In this document: in pieces, positions 45,551 through 56,396 of the stretch
How the letters are laid out: the number at the start of each line of letters is the position of its first letter
How positions within the stretch are numbered: position 1 is the stretch's first letter
Source: Beroe forskalii
Lineage: Eukaryota; Ctenophora; Nuda; Beroida; Beroidae
NCBI GenBank assembly: GCA_011033025.1
Contig: WFMF01000525.1
Coordinates: 51,959-115,958, forward strand
Length of the DNA stretch: 64,000 nucleotides
Reading direction: 5' to 3'
Program-made: the position numbers and the translations under genes
The notes under the pieces: model-generated
Database searches by the model: none
What the model was told of the DNA's origin: nothing
Seen by the model: only the letters and a program-made list of their open reading frames with translations

Positions 45551-45988
45551 GGTTACATAATGTTTAAGTGTTTAGCATCCCCCATCACTGGCTGATTTAT
45601 GGTAGATAAACAGAGTCTAAGTAGGGTAATGGGATATTAAGTTATTATGAAGATGTTATTAAAGATTGAACTATGATATTATAGTGATATACATTAGTGC
45701 GATCCTGATTGCATAACGACTCTCTGAGACCAAATTAGTCATGTACTATAAACTTGATGTATCTATTCCAACTTCTAAAGGAAGTTCGACCCTAAAAGCG
45801 GACGCCCGCTTTTTAAAAGCAGTTGTCTTCTTTTGAGAAGCGGACGTCTAATTTTGAATAGCGGACGTCTATGGCAGTATGGTGGTTATAAAGGTTCCCT
45901 TAAAAAGCTGATGTCCGCTTTTGAATTCAAAAGCGGACATGGTTCAAAAGCAGACGACAGACGTCTGCTATTCAAAATAGTCTGGTAG

Positions 45989-46660
45989 GTAAAGCACATA
46001 TTTTGGAGGAAATCTGCAAAAATTGTTAGAGTTCTATGGACAGTTGTTATACCCTCTTTGGACCATTCTAAACGAAAAAAGCCCGGGAGCCAAATTTTTC
46101 AGATGGTGCTCGACCCCTTTTTGGGCCACGCCCTTTTTTCTATCAGCGTACAATATGAAATTCCATATCTCGGTCTAGGAAGGTCGTACAGACTCGGTTT
46201 TTAGCTCAAACGAATCACAATCATCACATTTATTGACAATTGTCAATTAGAATATGCCCTAAAATGCACAGAAAATGAGTTATGGGCCAAAACGTCATTT
46301 TGGCCACCCGCAGGTGGAAATTCATATCTCGGTCGGGGAAGGTCGTACAGGTTCCGTTTATAGCTTAAAAGAATCGCAATCATCACATTTACGGACAATT
46401 GTTGATAAAGATAAGCCCTAAAATGCACAGAAAATGAGTTATGGGCCAAAAAACCTTATTTTTTGGCCAACCGCAAGGTGGAAATTCATATCTCGGTCGG
46501 GGAAGGTCGTACAGGTTCCGTTTATAGCTTAAAAGAATCGCAGTCATCACATTTATACACAATTGTTGATGAAGATATGCCCTAAAAGGCACAGAAAATG
46601 AGTTATGGGCCAAAAACCTTATTTTGGGCCAACCGCAAGGCAGAAATTCATATCTCGCCT
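45989..46660. repeat. tandem 145-165 bp repeats within the left arm
   Basis: Three to four copies containing TCATATCTCGGTCGGGGAAG, GGTCGTACAGGTTCCG and GAGTTATGGGCCAAAA. The same family appears on the opposite strand at 62450-63320. Confidence 0.85.
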
Positions 46661-47190
46661 TATAGTGGACGTCCGCTTTTTAATTTTCAAGGGAAGGCTC
46701 GCTATCGCTTTAATATAGAAGAGAACGCACTTTGCTTGCCACGCTGATCAGAATATTATGATGACGAGTGTCAAACAAGGTTGATCATTTCTTCGTGGCC
46801 AAAGCACTCATTCCTCCTGCAGTCAAGCCACCATCTCCTGTTCATCTTCCTACTCAGCTGACTTAGTTCAGCTCATCTGACTTAGAGGGAGCACAGGGGA
46901 CCAGCACCATGTAAGGTGAGCAGGAGCTGCAGTCTAGTGCCTACTTCCGGACATTTCTCTGAATCATGAACTGTAGTGAGGGATCCTCAGTCACAGTAAG
47001 CAAGTAAATCTCCATGTGTAGAGAAGGTTGCTGCTGTTGTAGAGGCATTGTGACAGATAAATGACATATGTCACTGCTTTTATATCAATCTCCATTACAA
47101 GCAAGGTGGAAACTTGCAGCTTCTTCTGAAAGCGAACGTCTGCTTTTTGATCGAAAGCGGACCTCCGCTTTTCAATTACAGTAAGGTGAT

Positions 47191-48694
47191 TTTTAAAAGA
47201 AAAGAGAGTCATAACTTATTGTGATTTAGTTAATTTATTTAAGTATTTATGTGTCAGAAGGACCCTCAGACAGAGAGAAAATATTATTTTAGGAAATGAA
47301 CGCAGCTTCGTCTGCAACAAGGCAAAAACTTCTTACTACCTTAATAAGTTTTAAAGTTTTTAATGCTACGTCGCAATTTATGTGAACAATTGGCTTTCTA
47401 ACTACATATTCTGTAAATATTATTTTATATTTTTTTAAAAGATGTAATATTTTCATATTCTATTTCTCACCTCCCCGACCACGATCTCTGCTCAGAGCTG
47501 TGTTCAAAATCTTGCTCCCATTTTCACTCAATAAACTCGTAGAAAACCTGCATCTCGATTTTTTCATTCACAAGTTCGCAGTTAGTGTGCTGAGTTACTG
47601 TATGGTCTTCGTTTCTCGGAGACATGAATTCTAAATCTCAGAGATATGTTCAATTCAGCACTATCTCACTATGGGCTGTTTTTATGGCCTGAATTTGAAT
47701 ATTTTCTTTGAATATAATATTTTGCTGTTTTTATCCATACAGTAGGGTTTCATATGTTTTCGTCGTTTTGCTTTATAAGCCTTTTTTGTGCAATAAATTT
47801 ACATTTCAAGTGATCACTGTAAAACTGTGAAGTGTGAAATAATTGCACCTTGATTGTTTAATGTTTATGATACCTATTATCAGACTAACAATTGCCCTGT
47901 TTAACTGTTAATTATTTTTAATTCGCCATTTGATAAGCGAGTTAGATCCAATAAGACGAGGGGAACTAGAATATCCATGTTGTAATACGAGAAATGCAAA
48001 AACAAATTTCAACATTTTTGGTGATTTTAATTGCGTTTGGGAGCTGAATCCTGAAATGTCATGGAAATCGCTTTCAAAACAACGATGGTACAGTCTAGCG
48101 ATTTGGGCACGTTTTCAGAAAATTTCGAGTAAAATGGCACATGTATGTTCTTGTTATGACGAGTGACTCTATGGTTCAGTACAATACCTCATTAGCTTTG
48201 ATTCCTCACTCAGATTGGCTTGGAAATTGAGTAACATCCTAATTTACCATAGGGTTTACAATTATAATTTTGAAATGTTGGACCTATGGACTCAAAACCA
48301 CCGTCAAAATGTTGGTACACGCCCTGGCCATCCTGGCCAACTTGTATATCAAATTCGTGTTTTCAAAAAAAATAAGAGGGTTGAATCCCCCGTATTAAGA
48401 CTTTAAGATTATTGCCCATAGCTTAAGCAGGAAGATTTCTTTGGATAGCCATGGATGAATTTGAAATCATAGGAGAGACACTCGCAGTTGTTAGTTTGTG
48501 TATTTGTACTTTATTTGTATACCGTTATTCAATTAATTGCCATTAAAATATCGGCAGATAGTGTGATGAAAAAGTAAGCTTTTTCAATTACGTTCTATAC
48601 CCGTATACCCTCTCCTTTTTAATCAGCTGATAAAGTGCAACTTTCCTAGTACAGCAGGGTAATTCACATTTTCCCTCCAACTAAATATCAAACT
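47191..48694. other. interior of the inverted-repeat structure, 5' of the GPCR
   Basis: AT-rich, no recognised gene. Probably contains the original 5' flank of the captured gene. Confidence 0.4.
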
Positions 48695-51117
48695 ATGAGA
48701 AGTTGGACATATGGACGTTTACATTTAGCCTCTTTTATCATCACAATTGGGATATTGGCATCTGAAAACACTAAAAAGAAGAGTGTTTTGTTGACCCACT
48801 CTATGACGTTTCAGTTACATCCTCATAGTGACAACACGAAAGAAAATTGTATGTTAGATGCAGAGCGTTTCTTATATTATCATAGGGCTCAGCCATTGGA
48901 ACAGTTATTTGAAAGAATTAAAATCGATTCAAAACGGAACGAATCTGTATATTCATCATCATGTGAATTTAACATGGATTCACTTTCTTTTCAACTCAAT
49001 AATGGTTATACCGGAAAAATTAACCATAAATCTATGATGCCTAAGATTTTTGCTGAATACAATTGGTACTGTGAGCCATCTCATAGTGAGAATGATTTGT
49101 CTTTATACTGTGATGGTAATTCGTACTGCCTGACTGATGAATGCCACTGCCAAAGCCAATCCATCGATAATGTTCGCAGTGAGGAGGCCAATCCTGTGTT
49201 TTTCTGTCCTGATAAATCTGGCTGCATCTCTTTCATAAATGTCTGCGATGGTATACACGACTGCAAAGATGGGTCTGACGAATGTATTTGTGAGGGTTCA
49301 TCCTGCTAAACTGTTCTGCATTAGCTTATAAACCATATTGTATGTCTGTAGATCGCTATTGCAATGCTATTGCAGACAAGTCATCGGCACAAAGGATGTT
49401 GCTGAGGTGTGCCTCTGAGATGAATATCTCAATTAACTGCAAAAGTTTTCGGAAGAGAGTAAAGCCGAACCCAGTAGAGGAGTGTTTGACTAGTAATCGT
49501 CTGCTTCTTTGGAAGGCTTCAAAAACAAATAGTATGTACAAACAAAATGAAATAGTAAGATTCTTCTGCCGAAACAATTGTTCTGGATATTTCAAGGGCA
49601 ACAAATGGGAAAATTTTTGTGATCTGATCATGGCCACTGGGCTTGATGGTCGTTTTGGTTTTTCACTTTCATGTTCCGGGGATTTACACTTTGTAAGGAC
49701 CCTTTGTAACGGCCACATCGACTGCAAAGATGATGGGATCGATGAAATTAAAGTGCCCTGATCGATTTTACTGCGCTGAGAATAGCGACAGAATGGGTGG
49801 GACCTGAAAAAAGTTTGTAATAATTTCAAAGATTGCTCAACTGGGTTAGATGAATGTGCCAATTGTGATATGGGTTACTTATCATCATCCAAACTTTTGG
49901 TAAGTTCTAAAGTTGTGCTAGTTCTCACAATGTTAAGCAGTATTTCGATAGTTCTTTTGAATGGCCTACAGGGTTACACATGCTTTGTCAATCCCTGTTC
50001 TAAACACAACGGCAAAATTAATAGAATAATCTCATTACAGGTTTATTTTTTCGATATGATCATGGGAGTTTATCAATCACTTATTTTGATAGCTACTTTA
50101 ATCATCAGTCTGAAGGGTGATTACTGTGAATATGATCAGGAGTGGAGGGCCAGTACCTACTGTATTTCCCTCGGAGTTCTTTACACTGTCTCTTCACATG
50201 GATCTCTTCTCTCCATTGTAATGCTCAGTGTTGTGCGATGTATTTCTATCTTGTCAAATAACATGATTCATATCAGATTTTCAGTCATTCTATGGGTTTC
50301 AGCTGCTCTCATCTGCTTCAATGTTTTAAACTCTATAGTTCCTGTTATTCCTCTACCATTTGTTCAAGAATTATTTAGAACAGAAATATACTTGAATTTC
50401 CCAAAAGAAAATCCGTCCCTCCGTACAAATCCAATTAACTTCACACTCCTGAGAGCAACCCATGAACGAGTACTTGGCAGGAAAGAATCTAACATAAACA
50501 GAATTTTAAGTGATTTCAGAAACACTGTGTCTGATGAAAGAATTTGGCACACTACTGAAATCAGTTATTATGGAACATCTGCCCTATGCTTGCACAATGT
50601 TTTCAAAACTCAAATATCATTCTTTCCCTACAAAATTACATATCTCACTGTTATTTTGTTACTTTTAATCATTATGGCTGTAGCATACATAGCAATTGTA
50701 GCTAAGAATAAACGAAGCAAGAAGAATTTGCAAAACCAAGATGAAGCACAAAAGTTTAATCAGCGAGGTAAAGACTTGGTATCATTGACACCAAAGGCAA
50801 TGTGGATGATTGGAACCCAGTTGCTGTGCTGGTTCCCATTCATAGGTACAGTTATTTACTACATGTGCAAAGGAGATGCATCCCCTCCTAACATTGTGTT
50901 TGAAGTGATTTCCTTCCTTGTCATACCGATCAACAGCCTCCTCAACCCACTTTACTACAGTAACCTGTATAAAGCCATAGTGAATGTAATTAAAATCAAA
51001 TTCAAACGAAACAGTGAAGAAAACGAAGTCATAGAAATGGGAAACACACCGCCAAACAATCCTCCAGTCAGAAAGAACTCCTCAAGAAGGGCCCAACCTC
51101 CTGCACACATGTCTTAG
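48695..51117 (+). pseudogene. LDLa-domain rhodopsin-like GPCR, frameshifted
   Basis: The first segment (48695-49309) starts with a signal-peptide-like stretch (LHLASFIITIGILA) and ends in an LDL-receptor class A module (CISFINVCDGIHDCKDGSDE). The second (around 49306-49745) holds another (LCNGHIDCKDDGIDE). A third LDLa remnant (KCPDRFYCAENSD, then CNNFKDCSTGLDEC) leads without an intron into a seven-helix domain at 49870-51117. The CWFPF motif of helix 6 and NPLYY of helix 7 identify a class A receptor. LDLa plus 7TM recalls relaxin-type/LGR-related receptors, without visible leucine-rich repeats. The reading frame changes by single bases near 49306, 49745 and 49791, so a full receptor cannot be made. 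The 7TM part alone remains open for 415 codons. It lies between the inverted arms. Confidence 0.85.
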
Positions 51118-52245
51118 ATTTCAGATCACATTGCTCAGTTCTATCCACTCTGAAACTTAAAAATGGCGTTTGGGTGGGAAAAATCAGTTGAATCTGATGA
51201 TACCTTGGCAGAGGAATATGCTCGTCCTTTTACCTTTTTATGATTACCTGTAATTTCTAAATAGAAGTATAAATATGCTAAATTGCTGCTTGCCGAAAAA
51301 ATACCAGTAATTCAGCGCTTAGTTAGTGTTTGTCAGTGTCTCGAAAAAGCGCTAAATTAGTGGTAGGCGGTAATTACTGGTTTTCCACAATATTTTTCGC
51401 TGAAAAGCGGTAATTACAGCTAATTATGGTGCAGTGACCGCTATTGGCACTCCCTCCGCAAGCGGTTATCGCCTCAGAATACCGGTAATTACCGATCACT
51501 TTGCGGTTCTCGACCTTGCGTTAATGGAGCCCTTATTAAACGGCAATAAGCTTGAAGTTACCGGTTATTAACGTTTTTTCAACCACCGTTAATTAAGAGC
51601 TTTCAAAAGCGGACGTCCGTTTCTCAAAAGCGGATAACCACTACTCAAAATTAGACGTCCGCTTTTAGAAGAAGCCACAAGTTCCCACCTTGCTTGTTAT
51701 AGAGATTGATATAAAAGCAGCGACATTTGTCATTCATCTATCACAATGCCTCTACAACAGCAGCAACCTTCTCTACACATGGAGATCTACTTGCTTACTG
51801 TGACTGAGGATTCCTCACTCCAGTTACTGATTCAGAGAAATGTCCAGAAGTTGGCACTAGACTGCAGCTCCTGCTCAACTCACATGGTGCTGGTCCCCTG
51901 TGTCCCCTCTATATGTCAGATGCACTAAGTCAGCTGAGTAAGAAGATATAAAGGAGATGGTGGCTTGTCTGCAGCAGGATTGAGGAGGTCCCTGAGCATG
52001 TCTAACTATCAGGCGAATAACGTCTCCAGATCTGTTGTTAAGCTTTGGTCACGAAGGGATGATCAACCTTGTTTCATCCTTGTCATCATCTGATCAGCCT
52101 GGCAAGCAAAGTTCGTTCTCTTTTATAAGGTGATAACGAGCCTTCCCTTGAAAATTAAAAAAGGGGCATCCACTTTTGAAGAGTAGACGTCTGCTTTTGA
52201 CCCATTTTCGCTTTTGAACTCAAAAGCAGACGTCGACTTCCTCTA

Positions 52246-52930
52246 CTCTGGAACTTCCTCTTCACTGGAATTTAAACGTTCCGAGACACAGTGTTTGGTC
52301 ATTGGCAGACTGACCGGAGTCAGAGTTAAAGTTATTTGTGCTGATGATAAGAGCAGCAAATTGAATAGGCGCTGTGTTGTGAACTTATTAATCGGCAACA
52401 TTGTATCCAACATGCACATGACCTTCAATAAGTCAATAGGTATTATTTTAAAATGAATTTTCAACTCGAGTTACAGCCGAATCACTCAGTCTTTTGAAAA
52501 AAAAAACTATCTCTAGGATTCTCAAAAATAAAGAATTTTGGAAAATTTAAGAAACTCGGTTGATTTATTTGTTCGCCTATCAACAATCAGGTTAAATTTT
52601 GTTAAACTAGAAGAATTTCTAGCTTCTGGAAATCTGCTTGTAGATTTCTTAACTGATTTTAACTGATTTTTCACAGAAGTTCATATACTGATTTGCTGAA
52701 CAGTCGATGAATGTAAATTGTCTGACAGATGAATGGCAGTTCTGTGAGTGTGTTATCCTGATAGGAAATGTGTTCCAACTTGTCCTTGTGAAGAATCAAG
52801 TTGCATTTATTAGTCTAACTTGTGACATTCTCAAGATTACTCTAAAAAGTCGATTTACTCAAAATTCCTCGTACCGATTTTAATCAAACTCTGAAGATAT
52901 CTTAAGGCACATAATTGGAGTGTACTGTGT
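52246..52930. other. intergenic, nothing recognised
   Basis: AT-rich flank between two mobile elements, with short frames only. Confidence 0.4.
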
Positions 52931-52936
52931 AAGTTT

Positions 52937-54938
52937 GGGGGGGGGTCCACCGGCCAACGGCCAACCGTCTTAAAAATTTGCCATTTCGGCCAATTGGCCG
53001 TTGGCCGGTTGGCCGTTTTTTTCGTTTTTTACCCCTGGTTTCGGCCAGAAGCATTTTAGTTGAAAGTTGTGAGAGAAAAAGTTGTTACAATTTCCTTAAC
53101 CGACATTTTCCCGCTAATTTGATTGGTGGGGGGTGTCAAATGTGTCAACTGAGGTCGTTGAAACAATCAAAATTTGCCCTTATGCTTGAAGAAGGCTCAA
53201 GCTCCATAAATTTTATAAAATGCTGTTTTGAATGTTGCCAAAATCAAAGAAAGAAAGAATTTTGAAAGTTGCTATTGGTATTTTAGTGTGCTGAGCTGTT
53301 GAGGGTACATAGGTCATCTGGTCATTGACACGTCGTGATAACTGAAGAGTCATGATAAGATATGATGAGGCGAATTGAAATTTTAAGTGTTTTATATCTT
53401 TATATGTTCAAAATCACTCATGACAAGTCTTGAAACAATGATCAACAAGTTTTCAGTAGGGTTTTACCAGGGGTCAGCATTGCAGGGGTTCAGCAAGCCA
53501 GCACTGAGCAGGGGTTCAATAGGGACTCACCAGGGTGATAGTGGAGAAGTGGGGTCACCAGATGGTCAGCAGGGGTATTGGGGATCGCCAGGGGGTCAGT
53601 AGGGGTAAGTGGGGGTCATCTGCAGCTAGTAGGAGTTCACCAGGGAGTCAGCAGGGATTCAATAGGGGTTCACCTGGGGGTCAGCAGGGGTTCAGTTTGG
53701 GGTCAGTCAGTGTTCACCAGGGAGTCAGTAGGGGGTCAGCTGGGAGTCAGAAGGGGCTCACCTGGGTGTCAACAGGGGGTCCTATCTCAGTATGGGGTCA
53801 GCAGGGGTTCAACCAGGGGTTCAACCAGGTCAGTAGGGGTTCACTAGGGTGTCAGTTGAGGGTCAGCACTCAGCAGGGGGTCAGTTGGAGTTCGCCAGTG
53901 AGTTGCCAGGAGGTTAGTTGGGGTTTCTCCAGGGGGTTAGTGGGGGTCAGTGGGAGGTCAACAGGGGTTCACCAGCCTGGGTCAGCAGGGGGTTTGTAGG
54001 AGTTCACCAGGGAGTCTGCAAGGGTTCACCAGGGGTTCACCAGGGGTTCACCAGGGGTCAGTTGAGGGTCAGCAGGGGGGTCAGTAGGGGTCAACAGGGG
54101 TTCAGTAGGGGGATGGACTAGGAATCCATTTAAAAGGGGCTGCAGATCAGGATGAAAAGACTGAAGAGGAGACTGGGTAGAAGACTCAGAAGGAAGTTGA
54201 GGAGCAGTGGCTGGTCATGAGGAATCATGAGGAATCATGAGGCAAAGGTCCTAAGGTGAGACATGGCTAAGGAATGCATGATGCTACAGTGTTGGGGGCA
54301 CTTTCAGACTGCAGAGAGGACTGTACCGGAAAGAGGGGCGGTGAAGAATGGAGGTGGGAGGTAAAGATGAAGAAAGCAATGCTGTTGTAGAGGGTAATAT
54401 TAGTTGTTGAAAGGTGATATTATAGTGGTGAAAAGGCCCTGGAAGTGGGAGCAGAAGTGGATTTCAATGGTAGCAAAGCCTTGGGGTTGACAGAATTCTG
54501 GGAAGCCAACGTTAGCTCCAATACTCAATAGTCTAATGACAATGTCAGGGTGATTGATTCATTACACGGCTCCTTACAGGGCACTCCAATACTTTCCTGG
54601 GCACTGGGGGATATTCAATACCTCGAGGTGAACCTATTGAGACTTAAACAGTAGGATGATCCTGGTCTATGAGTTGCCAAAAATTCTAGACTACGAAAAT
54701 GAGCTTGATTATCTTTAACTTCACATTTTTTCGCAATTTCGATAATAAGTGTCTTCAAATGTACTCAGGCGTGTTCTTTGAACTATAACAAGCAACTTTC
54801 TCTCTGGGAGTTTTTTGATTGCACCCCCCTAAAGACCGGAAAATCTCAAAAATAGAAAAACGGCCAACCGGCCAACCGTCTAAAAAATTCCCAATTTCGG
54901 CCAATTGGCCGTTGGCCGTTGGCCGGTGGACCCCCCCC
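52937..54938. mobile_element. 2-kb non-autonomous element with G-run ends, 6-bp target duplication
   Basis: The left end GGGGGGGGGTCCACCGGCCA and the right end (TGGCCGGTGGACCCCCCCC) are inverted for about 85 bp, with inner GGCCAATTGGCC palindromes. AAGTTT flanks both sides (52931-52936, 54939-54944). The interior is largely a G-rich minisatellite and has no transposase frame. Confidence 0.88.
53460..54120. repeat. G-rich minisatellite CAGGGGTTCACCAGGGGGTC
   Basis: Irregular repeats of GGGGTTCACCAGGG and GGGGGTCAGTAGGGG. Open frames in several phases are by-products. The dense G-triplet content could form quadruplexes. Confidence 0.9.
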
Positions 54939-55057
54939 AAGTTTCAAGGAATTTCTATGTGACAAATCTGAGATATGACTTGAAACGCAAGGATTTATTA
55001 TGCACCTTCCAGGCATGTTTTTGCTATGTATTCAAAAACCCTATAGGCACCAGGGTA

Positions 55058-55175
55058 CCGTGCGCAATAAATTATTACGCACTGAAGTGCCAAAATCAGG
55101 ATTTTTTACGCACTGTAGGTCATAATGATTTATTATGGTGCAGTGAAACAGTGCGTAATAATTTAATTCGCACAG
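55058..55175. mobile_element. 118-bp MITE-like element
   Basis: Inverted ends of about 26 bp: GTGCGCAATAAATTATTACG left, and CGTAATAATTTAATTCGCAC right. It sits between the G-run element and the LINE. Confidence 0.6.
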
Positions 55176-55266
55176 TCGACCCAGTTGTAGCTTCATATCA
55201 TAGATTAAAACATTTCCTTGCGAGTGTAAATCAAACTACAGAAACACTCTCGACAAGGAGCCAGCC

Positions 55267-56385
55267 TTGAGATGTCGGCTCTGTCTCCAAGGGAGCCATG
55301 ACTGCGAAGAGATGGAGAGAAAGGCCAAGGTTCTCCAGGACATGGAGAAGAACCTCTCACTTCCGGTGGGTGTAGCGTGGCTCTGTCACGAATGCACCAA
55401 AAAGAACAGTTTCTTCACCCTGTACGATCAAGAAGAGAAAAAACCTGAAGAGACGGTGAGACACGACCTTTCTCAGATCGAGGAAGCGGAAGATGAGGAG
55501 GACGAGGACGAAGAAGACGAGGAAGAGGAAGACGAAGCGGAAGATGAGGAACTTGGAGATGGAGAAAGAATAAGCCCTAGGAGAGGCAGAGATCAGTCGG
55601 AAGAAAAACATGATCACATGAGAGGAATCTGTCAGGCTTACACCAAATCCAAGTGCCCCCATGGACTAAAGGGAAATCGGCTGGTAAACGGACAAACATG
55701 CCAGAAGAAACACCCACTAAGATGCCGCAGATACTGTAGCCATGGCGAGCACAAAAAATTGGGATGCAGAAGAGGAAGAGAATGTAAATTCTTCCATCCT
55801 CGACTCTGCAAGCATTCAGAGCTAAGGCATGTATGCTTGAATGAGCAATGCACATTCATTCACCTTAAAGGGACGAAGCGCCCCCCAAAGGAAAGTGAAC
55901 CAGGAAACGCTAGAGAACACCAAGATGGTCGAAAACGCTACCCCCCTGCTAGCTCAAACTTGCAAAATGCCCTTCCAAGAGACTTTCGAAACAGTGGATG
56001 GTCTATAGACACTCCCTACTCCGCAACAGTTGACATGAAGAAGACAAGAATGAGATTGAATAGCTTCACAAACCGTGACCAGCAAATCAGCGAGATGAAA
56101 GCAGAGGGGAAAAAGAACCAACAAGACAAAGATGAATCTTTTTTCCAGTTCCTAGAAGACATGAAAAAGGGAATCTTGGACCACATCGACGGGAAAATAC
56201 AAGACCTTACCAACAACATCCCAAACCTTGTCCAGGAAAACATCATACAGATGGACCGGATGCAAGCCCCGAGCCAACCTTTACAAATGAGCCACATCCC
56301 CCAAATGACTCTCCCCCACCAAATGACACTTCCGCCCCAAATGATCCCAATGACCGGTGCCCGGTTTCAAAACTCCTGCTTCTAA
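55267..56385 (+). CDS. LINE ORF1, zinc-finger nucleic-acid-binding protein
   Basis: The frame is open from 55204; the first AUG is at 55312, so either an upstream start is missing or translation starts there. An N-terminal Cys cluster (CRLCLQGSHDC ... WLCHECTKK) resembles a small treble-clef/PHD-like finger. A long acidic Glu/Asp run follows. Then three to four CCCH-type fingers appear (KSKCPHG, CRRGRECKFFHPRLC, CLNEQCTFIH). The C-terminal part is predicted coiled coil followed by Pro/Met-rich repeats. Such ORF1 proteins bind the element's RNA in the retrotransposition particle. It overlaps ORF2's open frame by more than 160 nt in the -1 phase. Confidence 0.8.
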   Translation: MRCRLCLQGSHDCEEMERKAKVLQDMEKNLSLPVGVAWLCHECTKKNSFFTLYDQEEKKPEETVRHDLSQIEEAEDEEDEDEEDEEEEDEAEDEELGDGERISPRRGRDQSEEKHDHMRGICQAYTKSKCPHGLKGNRLVNGQTCQKKHPLRCRRYCSHGEHKKLGCRRGRECKFFHPRLCKHSELRHVCLNEQCTFIHLKGTKRPPKESEPGNAREHQDGRKRYPPASSNLQNALPRDFRNSGWSIDTPYSATVDMKKTRMRLNSFTNRDQQISEMKAEGKKNQQDKDESFFQFLEDMKKGILDHIDGKIQDLTNNIPNLVQENIIQMDRMQAPSQPLQMSHIPQMTLPHQMTLPPQMIPMTGARFQNSCF

Positions 56386-56396
56386 ACACAAGGTCC

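Larger units (their letters stand above)
45785..52245. mobile_element. large inverted-repeat structure enclosing a GPCR pseudogene
   Basis: About 550 bp at 46666-47190 reappears inverted at 51590-52165 with high similarity, including TTGCTGCTGTTGTAGAGGCA and GACCAGCACCATGT. Palindromic AAAAGCGGACGTCCGCTTTT-type motifs cluster at both outer and inner edges of the arms. The outermost pair GGAAGTTCGAC / GTCGACTTCC suggests limits near 45781 and 52230-52245. No clear target duplication. The left arm is split by another repeat (45989-46660). Confidence 0.75.

Noticed and set aside
47930..48166. Possible endonuclease fragment (FNIFGDFNC)
   Set aside because: Only a short chance resemblance to the GDFN motif; no flanking endonuclease motifs.
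53535..53999. Gly/Ser/Gln-rich 154-codon frame
   Set aside because: Comes from the G-rich minisatellite inside a non-autonomous element.
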